Of a DNA stretch of 24,407 bases, positions 19,050 to 24,407 are shown in pieces. The notes beneath the pieces are model-generated. The model ran no database searches. It was given only the letters and a program-made list of their open reading frames with translations, and was not told where the DNA came from. A program made the position numbers and the translations under genes. Origin of the DNA: Cochliopodium minus (Eukaryota; Discosea; Himatismenida; Cochliopodiidae). Position 1 is the stretch's first letter. Each line of letters starts with the position of its first letter. The stretch covers positions 44,994 to 69,400 of the forward strand of contig JAMYWO010000222.1 of assembly GCA_024220525.1 (NCBI GenBank), read 5' to 3'.

Positions 19050-22000
19050 ATGAATAAGGATAAAGGAGATTGGGATGGATTGAATATCATAAATTTGGCA
19101 TCCAAAATAGCGAATAACAGATATCTCAAGAAAGATTTGTCTATAACAAAAACTGAACTTTCAAGCCAGGTATTCTCTACGTTATTGAATGCATTGATAC
19201 CAAATGAAACAATAGAAGTGTTGAATCTATCAGATAATAAAATATCAGAGAAAGATATCAGTCAATTATTTACCGAATTGAAGAAAAACATTTCAATCAC
19301 AAAATTGGTTTTGAAAGGAATACCTATTTCTCTCAAAAATCTTCAAGATTTGATGGATTTATTCTCGATCAATATAAAAATAGGAGAAGTCGAAATGGAA
19401 GTTGACGAAGAGACATGGAGAAAGATGAAAAAAGGAAAGGAAGATAATCCAAAGCTTCAATTCCAATCATATTTGAGATCAAACAAGAATATACAGACAT
19501 TAGCGAAGAATCTCGAAAATGAAGAAAAAACCTCCACTGATGATAATCATTACAGCATGAAAACAAGATATTCCATGTATACAGATGAAGAAGAAAGCAG
19601 CAGAAGCGAAAGCCCTACCATCTTTTCAATGAGTCTTGATTCATCTGAATTGAAAAAGACAGTGAAAGTGTTGACCCCTTCTTTCATCAACTTTAGTAAC
19701 AGAAATTCTCTTGTGGTGCCTCCAATAATCTTCAAGTTTCTTTCTATTAGCGATCTAAACTTGTCATGTAACAACTTGGAGGAAATCCCCAATGAGATAG
19801 AACATCTTTGTTATTTGAAGAGATTAAACTTTGATCATAATCACATCAAAGTGATTCCAGAGTCCATATCTTTCCTTGAGGAGCTAAAATATTTTTCTAT
19901 TTCAAACAATCAAATAGAGATAGTGCCACTTTATCTTAGGGCTTTGGGAAATCTCAAAGAGATAAATCTTGAGCACAACAAGATCAAGGTTCTTCCCTTC
20001 TTTCTTTCTACCCTAGAAAACTTGAAGAAATTAGAGTTGCAAGGAAATTTGGCTTACAAATCAGTCCCTAAAAGAATCACAGAGGGAAAGGGTAAAGAGA
20101 TGATAGGATTTTTGAAATCTAGTTTAAACAACAATCAAAAATCTTCTTCGAGCGTTCTTATGATACTTGGCTCCAGAAATGTTGGCAAATCTTCTCTCAT
20201 GTCTTCTCTTTTAAACACTCAAGTAAGAAACAGACGTGGATCTCTTTTCAAAAGCAAAGAATACGAGAAGAATGCTATTGACAAAAGAAAATCCAGAAAT
20301 ATGGAAGTGGATGACAAATTTGAGAACATTACTTTTGATAATGTCCAGAAAAGAGATGTTTTGGATAACATCAACACCATTTCAGAACAAAACGAAACAA
20401 CAAATAATGATAAAGAAGTATCCACTTTCGAAATTAAAAACACGGAAAGCTCCGAAGGTGTAACAATGACAAAGTGGGTAAAAAAAAAAATATTTTTTCG
20501 TCTTTTTTTTGATTTTAAAATATTTTCATTATAAAAAGGTAATTCATTCTGGAATTGAGCGCTCTAATAGCAACTCTCAACAGATGAACTCAAAGTTGTT
20601 CGATTTTACTGTCCCTAATTTCAATGGGAATGACATTGACCAAAGGATCTACAAGATATTCATGTCTCGCAGGGCTGTGTATATGGTTTGCTTCAACATC
20701 ATGGAGCCACAAGAGCCAGTGTCCAAATTAGAATACTGGCTACAGTTGATTAAAAAAGATGCATGTTCAGCACCTGTAAAAAAATTTTTAAAATAATTTT
20801 TTTTAATAGTATTTTTTTTGATCATTTTTAATTTTTTTTTAAAAAAAGGTTATTCTTGTTGGTACTTATTCTCAGGAAGAAGAATTGTCCAGGGAAACCA
20901 CTAAGAAAATAGAGAAGCACATTGTCGAAAATTTTTTCGGGAGGTTCAAGAACATTGTGGATTTCGTAGTGATCGATTTTAAACGTGCAAAGAAGAAAGA
21001 ATTTGTGAATTTACAGCAGAAAATAATGAAGATCACAGGAAAAACGATGGGCGAGATGATTTCACTCAATTATTTGACACTCAGAGAAAAAATAAGGATT
21101 TTGAAATCTCGCTATACGAGTCCTTTGTTGCAATATGATGTTTACAGGAAGATGGTGATGAGGTGTGGAGTTTCTTCCCAACAGTTGGATGCTGCGACTC
21201 AATTTTTGTTTGAGTTGGAGGAAATATTTTGTTGTGAATCTAATTCAAAGTTTATTTGTATTGACAGGTAAAATTATTAATTTAATTTATTATATTGTTA
21301 TTTTTTTTTTCATTTATTTTATTTTATTTTTTTTATTTTTTTTAAACTTTTAATTTTTTGATACCTTTTTATCTATTTTTCAACTTTTAATTTTATAATT
21401 TTTTTATCTTTACATTTATTTTTAATTTTTTTATCTTTTCATTTATTTTAATTTTCATTTAATTTCATTTTTAAACATTTAATTTATTTTCAATTTATTT
21501 TACCTATTATATTTTTAAATAGGGATTGGATTGCTAGACTTTATCGAAAGGTTCTGTCGGTGGAAAGTGCAAAATGGGGAGTGATCAAAAGAGAAGAAAT
21601 TGCAAAAGTTCTGTCAGTGAGACAAAACGAGCTGGACTTTCTCTTCGACTGCTGGGAACAACTCAACTTGGTACTATCTGTTAAGAACGACAACAGAATC
21701 GTCATTGTTCCTTCTCTCTTTTACAATACTCCTCAAGATTTGGAAACACATTGGCCAAAATTTGCTATAGGTCCACAGTTATCTAGAATTTATATTTTTG
21801 AATATTTAGAATCTGTCATATTTCACAAATTAATCGCAAGAGTAAATCAATTTATTTATTTACTAAAATTTTTTATTTTCATTATTTTATTTTATTTTTT
21901 GAATTTTTTCATATTTTTTATTTATTTTATTTTTTTTTTTTTATTTTGTTATATTTTAAATTTTTTTTTTATTATTTACTCTTTTTTTTGATTTGATTTA

Positions 22001-24294
22001 TTTTTTATTTTTTGTTGTGATATTTTCATTTTTAAAATTTATATCTCCTTTTTATGTAAAACTTCTTTTCATCCAATTTCTAGTTGTTTGGTATTGGGTG
22101 GGCATTTCGTTGCTGCTGGAACAGGGGAGTAGTATTTTCAGTAGAAAACGACACATGCCTCATCGAAATCGACTCCAACACAGGAACGATGATCATCCAC
22201 GTGAGAGGACCAACTTGCGGAGCTTCCCTCTTCACCATCCTCGAATGTTTCGAGTCCTTGTTCGAAAGAAATCTCAACGCGAAAGTTTTTGTGCCATGCA
22301 TACATTGTATGAACAATCCTAGTTCTGAGACTCATCTCTTCACTTTGCAAGAATGTGAGGAAGCTTATTCTAATGGAGAGAACCAATTGTTTTGCAAGGA
22401 GTTCTTGCCTATTGACTTGTATTCTTTGGCTCCTGATGTTGCGATGAATCACGTCAATCAGTTTACTTTCGAGGATGTTTCTATTCGGGGAGTATTGGGA
22501 GAAGGCTCATATGCAGTAGTACACAAAGCAATGTAGAATTTTTTTTTAAATTCAAAACTTTCATTTTTTATTTTTTAATATTTTTTTTGTTTTTTTATTT
22601 GTTGATATTCTTTTAGTTTTTTTTTTTGTTTAGTTTTATTTTCATTTTTATTTGTTTATTTGATAACTTTTATTTTATTTTATTTTTTAATTTTATTTTT
22701 ATAATTGTTTTTTTTATTCAATTTTGTTAATTTCGTATTTATAAATCAGTTTGCTTGATTTTTATTTTATTTAAATCAATTTTTTACTTGATTTTATCTT
22801 TAATTCTTTTTTTACATTATTAAAAATTATTTAGATACAAAGAGAACTTGGTAGCATTAAAACAGTTCCACTTTGATACGGAAGAAATGGAAATGACAGT
22901 AGAAAAGCTCAAAAAGAAGCAACCTTCAAAAGGAAGGCCACCCAGCGGGAAATTTGTCATCAACAAGAAAAAGGGAAAAGAGACTACTTGGAGAGACGTG
23001 ATAGGTTACGAGGAAAACAGCACAGAGTCTAACTCTCCTGGTTTGCTTCCTCAAAAATCTCCTTTCAAGTCTCTTCAGGGAATTTTTTCGAGGAATGATA
23101 ATATGAGTGGTCCTACAACTGAAAGAATTATGGAAAGCAAAGATGTAAAAAATCAAAATTATTTTTATGAATAATTCTGAAATTTTAAATCACATTATTT
23201 TTATTCTAATTTATTGAATTTAAGTAATATTTTAATAAAAACTTATTTTGTTTCTTATTTTAAAAGTCATTCATTTTTTAAATTATCATTAATTTTTTTT
23301 TGAATTATTTTTAAAAGTTTAATAATTTCTTTTTAAATATTTTAAAAGTTAAATTATTTATTTTTAAACTTTTTTTTTTATTTTAAAATTTAATTCTTTT
23401 TTATTAAAAATTTTTTGTTATTTTTTTAAAAAATTTAAAAAGGAATTAAAACAAATCAAAAGAGCAAACACAATGGTGGACATGCGATCCCAAATGATCA
23501 AAGGAGGACAAAACCCCAACAAGTCTCAGTCACCAGTAACCCAACACTTTGACTATTTCTGGTCTTCCGCACCTTCACAAACAGAATCTGTTAACAACGA
23601 AGGAGAGATCGAAGAGGATGTTGTCATATCAAAATCTTTTTCTCCTGTCATGCTTCTGGGTTCTCCTCCTAAAAACTCTTTGAATAGTTTAATGCCTCAA
23701 TCTCCTCCAAGGTCCAATGGTTTTGGAAGCAATTCTTATTCTTCCATTTTCACTATGGTAAAAACCAACAAACACATTATTTTTGAGATTTTATTTTGAT
23801 TTTAAATATCTTTTATTAATTTTAAATTATTTTAAATTTTTTTTTTTTAAATCATTTATTTATTAAACAATTAAAACTTAATTTTTTAATTAATTAATTC
23901 ATTTAATTTTTAATTCATTTTCTTACATTAGTTTCAATATTTCCAAATTAGATTTAATATATTATTTTCAAATCAAATTTAGTTTTTTCTTTAATTTTGA
24001 TTCATTAATTTACTATTTTTTGAAATAAAATTAAAGGACTCTCCACAAAAGAAACAAAAGAACCTTGGATCAATCTTTGGAAGCCCCGTAGTCAAAAGCA
24101 AAAACATGCCGTCATCTCTGAAACAAGAAAACAAACAAGACTCTCAGCAAAGAGTCGAACCCTCTGTCAATAAGATGGTGCTCAAACTCTTCACTGATTT
24201 CAGAAGGGAGGTTTGTTTGATGACCATGCTTTCTCATCCCAACATCGTCGTTTTGAATGGTATTTGTAGAAATCCCTTGTCTATGATGATGGAA
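19050..24294 (+). CDS. Roco family protein kinase (LRR-Roc-COR-kinase), 3' part beyond window
   Basis: Eight exons: 19050-20477, 20539-20775, 20849-21267, 21523-21841, 22084-22532, 22835-23144, 23443-23757, 24037-24294 (about 1245 aa so far). The ATG at 19050 follows TTAGAA. The N-terminal quarter has degenerate LRR-like helices, then regular LRRs (LNLSCNNLEEIPNEIEHL, IKVIPESISFL, IKVLPFFLSTL). The Roc GTPase has a clear P-loop (ILGSRNVGKSS), a 75-100 residue charged insertion, then a switch with NFNGND where DxxGQ is expected and VGTYSQ where the G4 motif is expected. COR follows (REKIRILKSRYTSPLLQYDV, WIARLYRK, ending with a Cys pair PCIHC and DVAMN). The kinase N-lobe has VLGEGSYAVVHKAI and VALKQF; the alphaC (DFRREVCLM) and HPNIVVLNGI come about 250 residues later after a Ser/Asn/Pro-rich insertion. 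Roco kinases act in chemotaxis, cytokinesis or stress response in amoebae. The last exon ends MMME at a GTAAGA donor, phase 0. Confidence 0.9.
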
Positions 24295-24307
24295 GTAAGA
24301 ACAATTT

Positions 24308-24407
24308 ATTTTTCATTTTTTATTTTTTATTTTTTTATTTTTTATTTTTTATTTTTTATTTTTTATTTTTTATTTTTTTATTTTTTATTTTTTATTTTTT
24401 ATTTTTT
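24308..24407. repeat. T6A heptamer array in the last Roco intron, runs off window
   Basis: After the donor at 24295 the intron becomes tandem TTTTTTA units to the end. The array resembles that at 10078-10228, which precedes the orphan C-lobe exon. Confidence 0.9.

Overview
This is AT-rich nuclear DNA from a protist, most likely a free-living amoeba (Amoebozoa or Heterolobosea; the sequence does not settle which). The eukaryotic origin is shown by many GT-AG introns with matching phases, A-rich sequence before start codons, standard stop codons, and the gene families: Roco kinase, Hippo/MST kinase, BTB-TLDc, RasGEF, F-box/SPRY, ERGIC3/Erv46, and membrane-anchored histidine acid phosphatase. 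Introns are rich in T on the sense strand, often as T5-6A runs. Several genes only make sense after splicing; exon coordinates were worked out by reading-frame phase and family homology, not by transcripts.

Layout. 1-3880 (+): two tandem BTB-TLDc genes with a period of about 1975 bp. The first is cut by the window edge and frameshifted by a 34-bp deletion; the second is intact (598 aa). 3994-7028 (-): a six-exon histidine acid phosphatase-like membrane protein that has lost several catalytic residues. 7480-8651 (+): two almost identical SelW/Rdx-like CxxC proteins with an inverted-repeat element between them. 8859-9657 (+): the 5' exons of an ERGIC3/Erv46 cargo receptor, which then stops. 9658-10275: T-rich low-complexity DNA. 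10276-11856 (+): the C-lobe of a Roco-type kinase with no N-lobe in front of it. 12256-12577: a third copy of the BTB-TLDc first exon, broken at a single N (12578), followed by a 9-bp minisatellite and the 3' exons of a RasGEF gene (to 13590). 13825-15192 (+): one intact F-box/SPRY gene flanked by decayed copies of its own 3' and 5' ends. 15312-15997 (+): a small three-exon single-pass membrane protein resembling a mitochondrial SMIM4/UQCC5-type factor. 16195-18566 (-): a complete ten-exon Hippo/MST kinase with a C-terminal SARAH domain. 19050-24294 (+, runs off the window): a large Roco protein (LRR, Roc, COR, kinase N-lobe) whose kinase carries an insertion of about 250 residues between beta3 and alphaC.

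How the parts relate. Much of the content is signalling (Roco, Hippo, RasGEF) or ubiquitin-type adaptors (BTB, F-box), with no sign of an operon or a single pathway. The most important structural point is that three genes are incomplete in a complementary way. ERGIC3 lacks its 3' half, the C-lobe kinase lacks its 5' half, and the Roco gene ends at a T6A-rich intron whose phase exactly fits the C-lobe exon. With the N at 12578, this suggests that roughly 10.2-12.58 kb is a misplaced contig, or a rearranged paralogue, and should not be trusted as contiguous until long reads confirm it.
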